From NCBI RefSeq assembly GCF_000585355.1, contig NZ_KK073873.1:336703-400702 (forward strand): DNA of 64,000 nucleotides, given 5' to 3'. The notes beneath the pieces were generated by a model, which made no database searches, had not been told where the DNA came from, and was given only the letters and a program-made list of their open reading frames with translations. Origin of the DNA: Xylanibacter oryzae DSM 17970 (GTDB lineage Bacteria; Bacteroidota; Bacteroidia; Bacteroidales; Bacteroidaceae). Position 1 is the first letter of the stretch; each line of letters opens with the position of its first letter. Both the position numbers and the translations under genes were made by a program. Positions 18,578 to 26,574 of the stretch are shown one piece after another.

Positions 18578-18756
18578 ATAAGTGTATCGTAAAAAAAATA
18601 GAATGTATTTATTTGTCTTGTATTAATACAAAAAAATAAAGAGAAAATGTGATGCCTTGAGGAATGATAATGATTCTTTATGAACGTTTGGGGGCTTTAT
18701 TGAACCGGTTGACTACCTTTTTTGGGGTCTTAATCCGTTTTTTTTAGTATATAAAC

Positions 18757-18794
18757 AAAAATGCGTTGAATATATGCAACTATTCAACGCATTT
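18757..18794 (-). terminator. Terminator of rpmE2
   Basis: AAATGCGTTGAATA (18759-18772) and TATTCAACGCATTT (18781-18794) form a perfect 14-bp stem with an 8-base loop. On the minus strand it is followed by TTTGTTTAT. It lies 20 bases past the L31 stop codon. Confidence 0.8.
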
Positions 18795-18813
18795 CTAATA
18801 TTGATTGTATATC

Positions 18814-19068
18814 TTATTTCTTGCTAGCTTTACCGTAACGGTTCATGAACTTGTCTACGCGACCTGCTGTATCGACAAGCTTATTCTTACCTGTGTAGAA
18901 CGGGTGAGATGTACTAGAGATTTCTATTTTTACCATTGGGTAAGTTTCGCCTTCAAATTCTACTGTTTCTGTAGTCTTGCATGTAGACTTTGATAGGAAC
19001 ATATCACCGTTGGACATATCCTTAAATACGACGGGGCGATAGTTTTCTGGATGAATTCCTTTTCTCAT
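18814..19068 (-). CDS. rpmE2: 50S ribosomal protein L31 type B
   Basis: The 84-residue protein has the L31 start ([19 protein letters not shown]) and the '[26 protein letters not shown]' C-terminal pattern. It lacks the zinc-binding CxxC pair of type A L31; only one Cys is present, so it is the zinc-independent type B. Zinc-free L31 is often a replacement under zinc limitation, but in many Bacteroidetes it is the sole copy. It is a single-gene unit with its own promoter and terminator. Confidence 0.95.
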   Translation of the reverse strand: MRKGIHPENYRPVVFKDMSNGDMFLSKSTCKTTETVEFEGETYPMVKIEISSTSHPFYTGKNKLVDTAGRVDKFMNRYGKASKK

Positions 19069-19107
19069 TTTATTATTTATCTAAAATTATTATATTCTTT
19101 CGAGCTG

Positions 19108-19139
19108 CAAAGGTACTAACTATTTTTCATCGATGCAAA
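19108..19139 (-). promoter_or_regulatory. Promoter of rpmE2
   Basis: On the minus strand TTTG (19136-19139) and TACCTTTG (19108-19115) are separated by 20 bp, matching the consensus fully. It is nearly back-to-back with the plus-strand promoter of the next gene. Confidence 0.7.
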
Positions 19140-19154
19140 TATTTTTCATATTTA

Positions 19155-19186
19155 TTTTGTATACTGATTAAAAATAGCGATATTTG
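19155..19186 (+). promoter_or_regulatory. Promoter of the uracil-DNA glycosylase-like gene
   Basis: TTTTG (19155-19159) precedes GATATTTG (19179-19186) by 19 bp. The ATG at 19200 is only 13 bases past the -7 box, so the leader would be about 7 bases. Confidence 0.6.
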
Positions 19187-19199
19187 CATTCAAATAATT

Positions 19200-19787
19200 A
19201 TGAGTACAGATAACATAGAAATAGAATATCATCCATTGCAGCCTTTTATTCCTGATGGTGCACGATTGCTTATGCTTGGCAGTTTTCCTCCTTCAAAGAA
19301 ACGTTGGTGTATGGATTTTTTCTACCCTAATTTTATAAATGATATGTGGCGTATCTTTGGATTAGTGTTCTTTTCTGATAAAGAACATTTTATTATCAAA
19401 GATGAAAAATGTTTTGACCGTCAGTCTATAATTTCTTTTTTAAAACAGAAGAGAATAGCTATATATGATACTGCTATTGCTGTGCGAAGAATTAAGAATA
19501 CAGCATCTGACAAAGACCTGGAAATTGTTGAGAGGACTGATATAAATGCTATGTTAATGGCTATGCCTTATTGTCATACAATAATAACTACAGGGCAAAA
19601 GGCTACGGATCAGATTGTTGAACGTTTCTCAATTTTGCAACCAAAAGTAGGTAGTTACACTGAGTTTGATTATGCAGGCAGACAAATGCGTCTCTACCGA
19701 ATGCCAAGTTCTTCTAGGGCATATCCAATGAAGATTGAAAAAAAAGCTGACTACTATAGAGATATGTTTTCTTTTCTAAGCTTATAG
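19200..19787 (+). CDS. Uracil-DNA glycosylase-family protein
   Basis: The 195 residues begin with a glycosylase motif 'LLMLGSFPPSKKRW' (residues ~22-35) and the 'FFYPNFINDMWRIFG' stretch, typical of the small UDG-superfamily proteins that remove uracil or deoxyinosine from DNA. A C-terminal 'RMPSSSRAYPM' stretch corresponds to the second active-site motif. Base specificity is not determined. The last 34 bases overlap the end of the convergent DUF308 gene. Confidence 0.8.
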   Translation: MSTDNIEIEYHPLQPFIPDGARLLMLGSFPPSKKRWCMDFFYPNFINDMWRIFGLVFFSDKEHFIIKDEKCFDRQSIISFLKQKRIAIYDTAIAVRRIKNTASDKDLEIVERTDINAMLMAMPYCHTIITTGQKATDQIVERFSILQPKVGSYTEFDYAGRQMRLYRMPSSSRAYPMKIEKKADYYRDMFSFLSL

Positions 19788-20332
19788 TCCTTATATGCAT
19801 TTATACATTCAGAAACTCCGTATACGATACAGCAGCAACCTATTATAATGAGAGGCAGACTTGCTGATTCTATTGGGTATATAAGAACGAATAGTCCTGT
19901 AAGCAGTATTATTGATGGGGCTAAATAGAATGCCCAAGATATATCGCTAATCTTTTTCAAATTTACAAGCATAATAAATTGATTTATTGCACCTAATATT
20001 ATTATTGCTCCAAGTAGATACATCAGTAGAGATACAAATGTGTCAGGCATAAGAGTAAGAAAAAGTCCTAATATAATACTACCTAATCCAGCAATAGGTA
20101 ATGATGGATTTCCACCGGATATTATTTTACCGTTAGCATCTAACAACTGTTCAGGTCTTGCATTCTTTCTGGTTGACAAGTATGTGGCGACAGAAAATAC
20201 GCCAGGTAAGATAAAAAGAATACCAATACAAATCGTAATGCCTGTAATGGTCTTATCAGGGTATTTTATGAGTAGTATCCCGATGATAATTGCGCATATA
20301 GCGCGAAAAATAGAACTTTGTAATATTTTCAT
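19754..20332 (-). CDS. DUF308 (HdeD-like) membrane protein
   Basis: The 192-residue protein has six membrane helices in three hairpins, each beginning with a short amphipathic turn, as in the HdeD/DUF308 family ('RAICAIIIGILLIKYPDKT', 'GLGSIILGLFLTLMPDTF', 'SIILLTGLFVLIYPIES'). HdeD is linked to acid resistance in enterobacteria; the function in Bacteroidales is unknown. It converges with the UDG-like gene, sharing 34 coding bases. Confidence 0.8.
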   Translation of the reverse strand: MKILQSSIFRAICAIIIGILLIKYPDKTITGITICIGILFILPGVFSVATYLSTRKNARPEQLLDANGKIISGGNPSLPIAGLGSIILGLFLTLMPDTFVSLLMYLLGAIIILGAINQFIMLVNLKKISDISWAFYLAPSIILLTGLFVLIYPIESASLPLIIIGCCCIVYGVSECINAYKDYKLRKENISL

Positions 20333-20359
20333 ATAATAATTTGTTTACACAATATTACG

Positions 20360-20367
20360 CAAATTTA
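20360..20367 (-). promoter_or_regulatory. -7 box TAAATTTG of the DUF308 gene
   Basis: A perfect TAnnTTTG match on the minus strand, 28 bases upstream of the start at 20332. No convincing -33 element is visible. Confidence 0.5.
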
Positions 20368-20399
20368 ATGAGATTGTGCTTAAAATAGAAATTTTTCTG

Positions 20400-20407
20400 T
20401 AATTTTG
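20400..20407 (+). promoter_or_regulatory. -7 box TAATTTTG of the phosphatase-virE unit
   Basis: A perfect TAnnTTTG match that ends 17 bases before the ATG at 20425, implying a leader of about 10 bases. It is divergent from the DUF308 promoter. Confidence 0.5.
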
Positions 20408-20424
20408 TAGGAAAATATTTTTAT

Positions 20425-20931
20425 ATGACTTATTTATATTTAGTACGGCACGGAGAAACAGTAGATAATGTAAATCAAATATTGCAGGGGCAGACAGATG
20501 GGCAATTGACTCCAAATGGTATTCTTCAGGCGGAAAAAGTGAGAGATAACTTAAAAAAATCTCATTTCGACGCTATAGTTTCAAGCGATCTGCAGCGTTC
20601 TGTTGATACGGCTTTGATAATAGCTCAACCACACAGTCTTGAAGTGGAGAAAATACAATTGCTGCGTGAACGTGACTGGGGTGGATTTACTGGTGAGTTT
20701 ATACCGGACCTTAAAGATAAAGTGTGGCCTGACGATATAGAAACCCTTGAACACATGATAGCTAGGGCACACAACTTTATTACATATATAAAGGCATCCT
20801 ATAAGGACAAGCATGTATTAGCTGTAGGTCATGGAATAATAAATAAAGCGATTCAGGCGGTATATTATAATAAGACTATGAGTGAAATATCGAAGATGGC
20901 AAATGGAGAAGTGAGAATATTGATATTATGA
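20425..20931 (+). CDS. Histidine phosphatase-family protein
   Basis: The 168-residue protein has the phosphohistidine motif LVRHGETVDN (residues ~6-15), an Arg in 'SSDLQRSVDTA' and the second His in 'VLAVGHGIINKA', the complete branch-1 histidine phosphatase core. The family includes phosphoglycerate mutases and alpha-ribazole phosphatases; it is short, so a generic phosphatase is the safest call. It is the first of three closely spaced genes ending with a VirE-like protein. Confidence 0.85.
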   Translation: MTYLYLVRHGETVDNVNQILQGQTDGQLTPNGILQAEKVRDNLKKSHFDAIVSSDLQRSVDTALIIAQPHSLEVEKIQLLRERDWGGFTGEFIPDLKDKVWPDDIETLEHMIARAHNFITYIKASYKDKHVLAVGHGIINKAIQAVYYNKTMSEISKMANGEVRILIL

Positions 20932-20937
20932 TGTATT

Positions 20938-21519
20938 ATGGATAGACTTACATTTAGAGAATTGAGCCAGATTCTAGACCAGTATGTAATACCGGCTAAA
21001 CACTTGTTTCCTCTTTGCTCTGAAAGTCTGGCTCATCATTTATGTACTATTGCAAACGACAGTATAAGTGAAGAAGATCTCATCTACTCTTTAGGCAACA
21101 TAGGATATCGACCTTATATCAGTAAGGATATGATATGGAACAAAGGATGCCCTGGACCGATATGGTTTAAGATACGTTTTGTGCGTGATGTTCATACAAT
21201 AGGGCTCTTTAGTTATTATGACACTAGTATATGCAAATCAAATATACTGAAACGCATAATACGTAATGCGAAAGAAAATCCGGTAATGCTTGTAAGAGAA
21301 TTTTGTTGGTATGTTAATACTAGTCCTGACATATGTGCTATTGATATATCCGATGATGAAGTAATCGACTATATAATGTGGCTGTCAAAGCATTCATCGT
21401 CACCACGCAGTACAATGGCTGCTCTTTTGCTTTTCTATTTGGATATTAGGTTTGCTAATATTCTGTCGCCTGATCAGTTGCAATTTATTCGAGAAAACCC
21501 AAATCTTAAGATAAAATGA
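20938..21519 (+). CDS. Unknown protein coupled to the VirE-like gene
   Basis: I do not recognise this 193-residue protein. It is soluble, mostly helical, and contains a short basic central part (residues ~95-110, 'KSNILKRIIRNAKEN'). There is no signal peptide or membrane segment and no evident nucleotide-binding motif. It starts 6 bases after the phosphatase gene, and its stop overlaps the VirE-like start (ATGA at 21516), so it is translationally coupled to that ATPase and probably works with it. Confidence 0.7.
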   Translation: MDRLTFRELSQILDQYVIPAKHLFPLCSESLAHHLCTIANDSISEEDLIYSLGNIGYRPYISKDMIWNKGCPGPIWFKIRFVRDVHTIGLFSYYDTSICKSNILKRIIRNAKENPVMLVREFCWYVNTSPDICAIDISDDEVIDYIMWLSKHSSSPRSTMAALLLFYLDIRFANILSPDQLQFIRENPNLKIK

Positions 21520-22904
21520 AATTAACACTATTCCACCAAAAAGACCATATAGAGATTTTTGCTATTGAATGGACGGAACTTATGCATCGCATACGCACTG
21601 GATACTGGCGCGATATAGTTGAAAAATGCCAAAATGAGGCTATGGGTATGGATGAACTAAAGAAGCGCCTGCCTGCTTTTGGTGTAAGTGTAACGTTCAC
21701 TGGTGGTGATGAGGCTGCTAATGTGGTAAGATATAATCACATTGTCTGTATTGATTTTAATAAAGTTATTTCTCATGATGAGAAGGGAATGGAGAGGATA
21801 GACCAATGTCGTGATATATGCCGTGATATACCATCTGTCATAGGATTTTATGTAACAAAGAGCGGAATGGGATTTCGTGTATTTGTATTAGTAAATACAG
21901 GTATGGATGAACACAAAATGATTTATCATCCGCTTCAGGAATATTTTGAACAGATGTTCAATTTGCAGGCTGATGATAAATATATTGATGTTACGAGACT
22001 AAGTTTTGTAGGGTATGATCCTGATTGCTTTTTCCGTAATGTGGAAAATTTTGAACCTATGGATATGGGTATACTTGTACCCGAGATAAAGAATAAAAAA
22101 CTTAAAAAAGATATACCGGACATTGAAAATAAGGTATGTGGATTTTTAAATAGCAGGTATGAATTCAGATACAATACACTTCTTAGGTGCCTGGAAGGAC
22201 GAGTGAAGGTTAGTTTAAAAAATGCATTGCCTGAGTCTGTAAATTGGAGAACCGTAGACGACAGATTTAATGATTTACTCGTAAAATATGTCAATGATGG
22301 ATTAACATACATTACATATAATCAGTTTAAGTGGATTCTAGACAACTATGTAGGTAAAGCAATTTATGACCCTATAAAAGATTTTGATTCAATTCTTCCT
22401 GATTGGGACAGGAAGGATCGAATAGGAGATTTTGCAAGACTATTGTCAACAAACGATAGTGCATATTTTGCAGACACCTTCACGTCATGGGCCGTAGATA
22501 TGTATAAATCGTTAACAAGACCTTCTTTTCAGAATAATAGAATACTTATTCTTGAGTCACAAGCAAGATACAGCGGAAAGACCGAATGGATATTAGGCAT
22601 AATTCCTGAAAATTTAAGGAAGTATACTATAGCAACAAATATTAATTTTGTATGTGATATAAATCATTATGTATTGGCAATAATCGAAGACTATGACAGT
22701 AAAGACTTGAGTCCAATAAAGAGACTTATGGAAAATAACAAGAAACTTTCTGTTGTTATTACGACATCAAGGGAGTTGAATATAAGTGGCAAAGGTATTA
22801 AGGTAGATCATTTCGTAATCAATAAAAAAGATGGGAGCGAAAATATCGCTCCCATCGATTATATCAATTTCTATAGTCAATTGAAATATTTGGCATCCAA
22901 ATAA
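21516..22904 (+). CDS. BT4734-like/VirE-domain protein with degenerate ATPase motifs
   Basis: The 462-residue protein has the BT4734-like N-terminal domain (residues ~20-180; 'VVRYNHIVCIDFNK', 'VIGFYVTKSGMGFRVFV', 'DVTRLSFVGYDPDCFFR') and a VirE-type P-loop domain (~225-440). The family is a primase-helicase-like ATPase of mobile DNA in Bacteroidetes. Here the P-loop reads 'QARYSGKTEW', with Gln in place of the first Gly/Ala, and the acidic motif is 'LAIIEDYDSKD', not hhhhDE. ATP hydrolysis may therefore be weakened or lost. The usual module partners (HU_rel, smalltalk, amidase) are not adjacent; it sits with a phosphatase and an unknown protein. The 3' end carries the terminator of the convergent gene. 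Confidence 0.8.
   Translation: MKLTLFHQKDHIEIFAIEWTELMHRIRTGYWRDIVEKCQNEAMGMDELKKRLPAFGVSVTFTGGDEAANVVRYNHIVCIDFNKVISHDEKGMERIDQCRDICRDIPSVIGFYVTKSGMGFRVFVLVNTGMDEHKMIYHPLQEYFEQMFNLQADDKYIDVTRLSFVGYDPDCFFRNVENFEPMDMGILVPEIKNKKLKKDIPDIENKVCGFLNSRYEFRYNTLLRCLEGRVKVSLKNALPESVNWRTVDDRFNDLLVKYVNDGLTYITYNQFKWILDNYVGKAIYDPIKDFDSILPDWDRKDRIGDFARLLSTNDSAYFADTFTSWAVDMYKSLTRPSFQNNRILILESQARYSGKTEWILGIIPENLRKYTIATNINFVCDINHYVLAIIEDYDSKDLSPIKRLMENNKKLSVVITTSRELNISGKGIKVDHFVINKKDGSENIAPIDYINFYSQLKYLASK
22822..22856 (-). terminator. Minus-strand terminator inside the 3' coding end of the VirE-like gene
   Basis: GATGGGAGCGA (22830-22840) pairs perfectly with TCGCTCCCATC (22846-22856), 11 bp with a 5-base loop. 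Read on the minus strand it is followed by CTTTTTTATTG. It therefore terminates the secreted-protein gene (stop at 22909), while the plus-strand gene reads through it as codons for DGSENIAPID. Confidence 0.8.
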
Positions 22905-22908
22905 TCAC

Positions 22909-23811
22909 TTACCTGCGTCCTCCACCAAAGTGTCCACCTCCGTTTGTGCCGTTTTCATTAGATTTTGAACTTCCATTATTTCTTGATCCTCCAAAGTTCG
23001 AATTTCCTCTCTCAAATCCAGAAGAAGAATTACTGCGGCTAGGTGTGCTGAAAGATCTTGATGTAGGAGTAGTACCAGATGATTTGAAAGAGTTTGAATT
23101 CTGACCTCCATTATTGAATACGCCCCTGTTACCACCAGAAGGAGAGCGGCTACCACCGAAATCTGAATTGTTTAAATCATTATTATGCGTCACAGTGGTG
23201 CGTGTAGAACTCTCATGTCCATATCTGGTATTGCCAAATCTATGGTTATTATTAAATCTGTTCTGATTGTCAAAATCACTATGATTGAAAGTACCACTAC
23301 GATTTCTTCCATTGTCAAATCCGTCTCTCATACCATATTCGTTCCTTCCAAAAGAACGCCCTTGATAATAACTACGTCCTCCATTATATCTCCAACTATG
23401 AATTCCACGATAAGAAGCGTAAAAAGATGGTCTGCCGAAATAGTAATAACTCCTTTGTGGGTAACGTGAGTATATACGGAAGTGCCAATATCCTCCACCC
23501 CAATATAGAGGACTGTAGAAATAAACTGCATTGCTGAACATATTGTACTGCCAGTCATAGAGTATATAACTCAAGTCTAGATTACGTCTAGTCCAATATG
23601 GTCCATTTATGTCATCATAGCTGCCTACACTCATCAGATAGTCAAGGTTAACTTCATAAGCAGCCTCATACTGATCGTCTGTAAGGTTTAACTCGTATGC
23701 CATCTTGTCTGTTAGGAATAGGGCTTCGTTACGTGCCTGCTCGTAACTCATTGCGTTAGTTGATACAGCTATCATAAAAAGAGTTGTTAAGGCTATTATA
23801 AACTTTTTCAT
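22909..23811 (-). CDS. Secreted protein with an Asn/Gly/Ser/Arg-rich low-complexity tail
   Basis: This 300-residue protein has a signal peptide (residues 1-20) and a compact N-terminal part (~22-90, 'EALFLTDKMAYELNLTDDQYEAAYEVN') similar in style to small helical envelope stress proteins. An aromatic Tyr/Trp-rich middle (~90-150) follows, then a ~150-residue tail dominated by N, G, S, R and F, ending in GGGHFGGGRR. I do not recognise the family. The tail looks disordered and repetitive, compatible with a surface or matrix component. It is monocistronic, with the terminator inside the neighbouring gene. Confidence 0.75.
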   Translation of the reverse strand: MKKFIIALTTLFMIAVSTNAMSYEQARNEALFLTDKMAYELNLTDDQYEAAYEVNLDYLMSVGSYDDINGPYWTRRNLDLSYILYDWQYNMFSNAVYFYSPLYWGGGYWHFRIYSRYPQRSYYYFGRPSFYASYRGIHSWRYNGGRSYYQGRSFGRNEYGMRDGFDNGRNRSGTFNHSDFDNQNRFNNNHRFGNTRYGHESSTRTTVTHNNDLNNSDFGGSRSPSGGNRGVFNNGGQNSNSFKSSGTTPTSRSFSTPSRSNSSSGFERGNSNFGGSRNNGSSKSNENGTNGGGHFGGGRR

Positions 23812-24123
23812 AATCGTATGTTTTAAATTGTTCTTTTATTTATCACGTTACAAAGAAACTATAAAAATACGTTATATAGAAAGGAATTTCCCTAAAATGC
23901 TAGGGGAAAAACCCTATATATCAATATTTGGTGAAATTAATGCGTAATTTTGATAATAAAAATGTCATATAAAATCTGTTCAACTAATAGCTCTTAAGCA
24001 TCATAGAAAACTACTCATGATAGGCTGCGGCCAGAATCACTATCTTATGAATTACTTCTATATTCGACGTAGTGTCGTGAATATATGTACCATAGTAGAG
24101 TATAGCAGACCCAATAAAAAGTT
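23812..24123. other. Intergenic region without recognisable genes
   Basis: A TTTCTTTG on the minus strand (23851-23858) is a possible -7 box for the secreted-protein gene. The remaining ~250 bases show no ORF, no strong hairpin and no known motif. Confidence 0.5.
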
Positions 24124-25239
24124 TTACCCGTAATGTTTTAATGCATCTGAACTTTTCATTTTCTTTTTTAATATCAAATCTACAACCCAATGTAATCCTG
24201 TGTATATTATTATATCTATTAAGACAATGAATTTAGTATAACATAAATGATAAAGTGCCGTATTAATTATAATGAATAGGGTTGAAATAGCTAATATAGA
24301 AATTGTTGTCTGATGCTGATTCATTCCAGTCCTCATCAGTTTATGATGTATGTGATTTTTATCAGCACCAAAAATGGGCTTCTTATTACGTAGTCTTATA
24401 AGAATTACCCTTGCTACATCGAATGTCGGCACAACTAGAAGTGTGTAAGCCAATAGCAGACCGTCTTTTCTATATGGCATTACGTAAGGGTTGTTCATCG
24501 AATATTTTACGAAGAGGAACCCCAATATAAAACCTAATGTAAGACTACCTGAGTCTCCCATGAAAATTTTCCTATTGTTTTCAACTTTACCTAGTATGTT
24601 GAAATATTGATATGGCACTAGTACACCAATAAGTCCGGATATTAATATAACATACGCCCAAACTCCTTGCAATGCGAACAGATACCCAAATCCAGTTAAT
24701 GCTATTATGACAATACCGCCTGCCAGTCCGTCTATTCCGTCGATAAGATTAATAGAATTAGTTATAAAAACTATGATAAGCACTGTTATTGGGCAACCGA
24801 TATATAATGGGATCTCCCATATTCCACAAAAACCATACATATTGTTTATATAAAGTCCTGATAAAGGCATAAAGCAAGCTGCAATAATTTGTACAATGAA
24901 TTTTAGCATAGCAGGAAGACCAATTAGGTCATCTATAATGCCTATCCCATATATAAGAAGGATACCTACTAGAAAGTAAAGACTCCATAAGTTTATTGTC
25001 AAATTATGATTACTATTATAACAGAGAAGGCTTAACGCAATGATGAATGCCACAAGCATACTAGGTATGAATGATATACCTCCAAGTCTTGGAATGGCAT
25101 TCTTGTGTGATTTCCTGTAATTGGGAATATCGTATAGCCTCTTTTCTTTGCAGAAATTTAATATGATGGGAATAAACACAAATCCGCATAAGGCACTTAT
25201 AATAAAAGCAGATACTGTGATATATATGTATAAAGTCAT
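24124..25239 (-). CDS. WecA-type undecaprenyl-phosphate sugar-1-phosphate transferase
   Basis: The 371-residue integral membrane protein has about eleven helices. Active-site features of the MraY/WecA family are present: 'PNYRKSHKNAIPRLGGI' (cytoplasmic loop), the Asp pair in 'GIIDDLIGLPA', 'NSINLIDGIDGLAGG', 'FMGDSGSLTLGF', and the 'DKNHIHHKLMRTG' His loop that marks WecA-like enzymes. It transfers a UDP-activated HexNAc-1-phosphate to undecaprenyl phosphate, starting a surface glycan. No glycan operon is adjacent, so it may be a housekeeping initiator. Confidence 0.88.
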   Translation of the reverse strand: MTLYIYITVSAFIISALCGFVFIPIILNFCKEKRLYDIPNYRKSHKNAIPRLGGISFIPSMLVAFIIALSLLCYNSNHNLTINLWSLYFLVGILLIYGIGIIDDLIGLPAMLKFIVQIIAACFMPLSGLYINNMYGFCGIWEIPLYIGCPITVLIIVFITNSINLIDGIDGLAGGIVIIALTGFGYLFALQGVWAYVILISGLIGVLVPYQYFNILGKVENNRKIFMGDSGSLTLGFILGFLFVKYSMNNPYVMPYRKDGLLLAYTLLVVPTFDVARVILIRLRNKKPIFGADKNHIHHKLMRTGMNQHQTTISILAISTLFIIINTALYHLCYTKFIVLIDIIIYTGLHWVVDLILKKKMKSSDALKHYG

Positions 25240-25332
25240 TAATTATATTCATTTTGTTTATATAACTAAATGATAAGTTGATTATTGCATGTCTCGCTAT
25301 GTTTTTATATGTATAAATTATTGTAAATACTA

Positions 25333-25361
25333 TTGTCATTAAGTGAAAAATATTATCTTTG
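25333..25361 (+). promoter_or_regulatory. Promoter of the second phosphoesterase gene
   Basis: TTG (25333-25335) and TATCTTTG (25354-25361) are spaced 18 bp. The -7 box lies inside the longest possible reading frame (GTG at 25343), so translation should begin at the downstream ATG 25388. Confidence 0.6.
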
Positions 25362-25387
25362 CCGTAACTACAAAATATAAAACGCCC

Positions 25388-26548
25388 ATGATGATATTAG
25401 TATCCCTATTGATAGTTGCTCTGTTTGTATTACCAGATTACTATATATGGTCTGAATTCATCAATTGTAATATTGGTATGTTATGGAGTACTTTATATTG
25501 GTTACCAACATTGGCTGCTATACTGTTGATGATAATCGCTGCTGTTGGAGTCTATAATATAAACCGTATTCGGATTTTCTTTGGATTATTTACTTGTATA
25601 GCAATACCAAAATTTTTGTTCGTTATATCATCTGTTTTAGGTATTGCTATCAACTCTATATTGCATGTTTCAACTAATATACCTAATATGGTAGGAATAA
25701 CACTCGCTGTTATTAGTTGTGTACTTTTTGCATATGGTTTTGTATTTGGTTGGCGAATGCTTAAGGTTAGAGACATAAAAATAGAATCCCGTGATTTGCC
25801 TTCAGAATTTAGCGGATACAAAATATTGCAGATTACAGATCTTCATTTAGGGACATTCGAAAATCGTAAGAAACTCATACGATCTGTTGTTGTAAAGGTA
25901 CGAAGTCTGCATCCTGATATGATAGTCTTTACAGGTGATATAGTCAATGCTGATGCGAAAGAAATAGAACCATATATAGAAATATTGTCAAATCTTAAAG
26001 CTCCTGATGGCGTTATTTCTATACTTGGAAATCATGACTACTGTAAATATAGTAGGGAGAATACTACTATATCCAGGTTGAAAAAGAACATTGAAGCAGT
26101 TAAAAGTATTGAAGCAAAGATGGGATGGGATTTATTGCTTAATGAGAATCGCAAAATAAATCGTGGTGACTCATATATTTACATACTTGGTGTCGAAAAT
26201 GACAGCGTACCTCCATTCCCATCTTATGGGAATTTGAAGAAAACTATAAAAGGAATACCAAAAGATGCCTTTAAAGTTTTGCTAAGTCATGATCCAACGC
26301 ATTGGCGTCGTGAAGTATTACCTAAAACAAATATACAATTGACCTTGTCTGGACATACTCATGGTATGCAATTAAAGATTGGTCACCTTTCTCCATCAAG
26401 ATTGGCTTTCAGGGAATGGGGTGGAATATATAAAGAAGGAATGCAAACTTTGTGTGTTTCATTAGGAATTGGTGGTACTGTTCCATTCAGGCTTGGCGCT
26501 TGGCCGGAAATAAACTTGATAACTTTAAGTACAATGATAGAAGAATAA
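25388..26548 (+). CDS. Membrane-anchored metallophosphoesterase, paralogue of the 6821 gene
   Basis: About 386 residues with four N-terminal membrane helices and a calcineurin-like domain whose motifs are DLHLG, GDIVN, GNHDYC, SHDP and SGHTHGMQ. By eye the catalytic half closely follows the 6821-7990 protein (shared 'LPK.N.QLTLSGHTH' and 'EWGG.Y' blocks). The start ATG 25388 (a second ATG follows immediately) is preferred because the GTG at 25343 precedes the -7 box. It is followed by a lipocalin gene 26 bases downstream. Substrate unknown. Confidence 0.83.
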   Translation: MMILVSLLIVALFVLPDYYIWSEFINCNIGMLWSTLYWLPTLAAILLMIIAAVGVYNINRIRIFFGLFTCIAIPKFLFVISSVLGIAINSILHVSTNIPNMVGITLAVISCVLFAYGFVFGWRMLKVRDIKIESRDLPSEFSGYKILQITDLHLGTFENRKKLIRSVVVKVRSLHPDMIVFTGDIVNADAKEIEPYIEILSNLKAPDGVISILGNHDYCKYSRENTTISRLKKNIEAVKSIEAKMGWDLLLNENRKINRGDSYIYILGVENDSVPPFPSYGNLKKTIKGIPKDAFKVLLSHDPTHWRREVLPKTNIQLTLSGHTHGMQLKIGHLSPSRLAFREWGGIYKEGMQTLCVSLGIGGTVPFRLGAWPEINLITLSTMIEE

Positions 26549-26574
26549 TAAATGAAACATAAGGAGGGTTTAAT

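Larger units (their letters stand above)
18325..18756. other. Intergenic region upstream of gpx
   Basis: About 430 bases with no coding signal. It holds the gpx promoter near its left end and one perfect hairpin in the middle, both listed separately. The rest shows nothing recognisable. Confidence 0.55.

Noticed and set aside
23185..23558. Open frames on both strands within the low-complexity secreted-protein gene
   Set aside because: They are shadows created by the repetitive Asn/Gly/Ser codons; no start context or domain supports them.
25343..25387. Upstream GTG start for the second phosphoesterase
   Set aside because: A consensus -7 box (25354-25361) falls inside this extension, so it would not be on the message.
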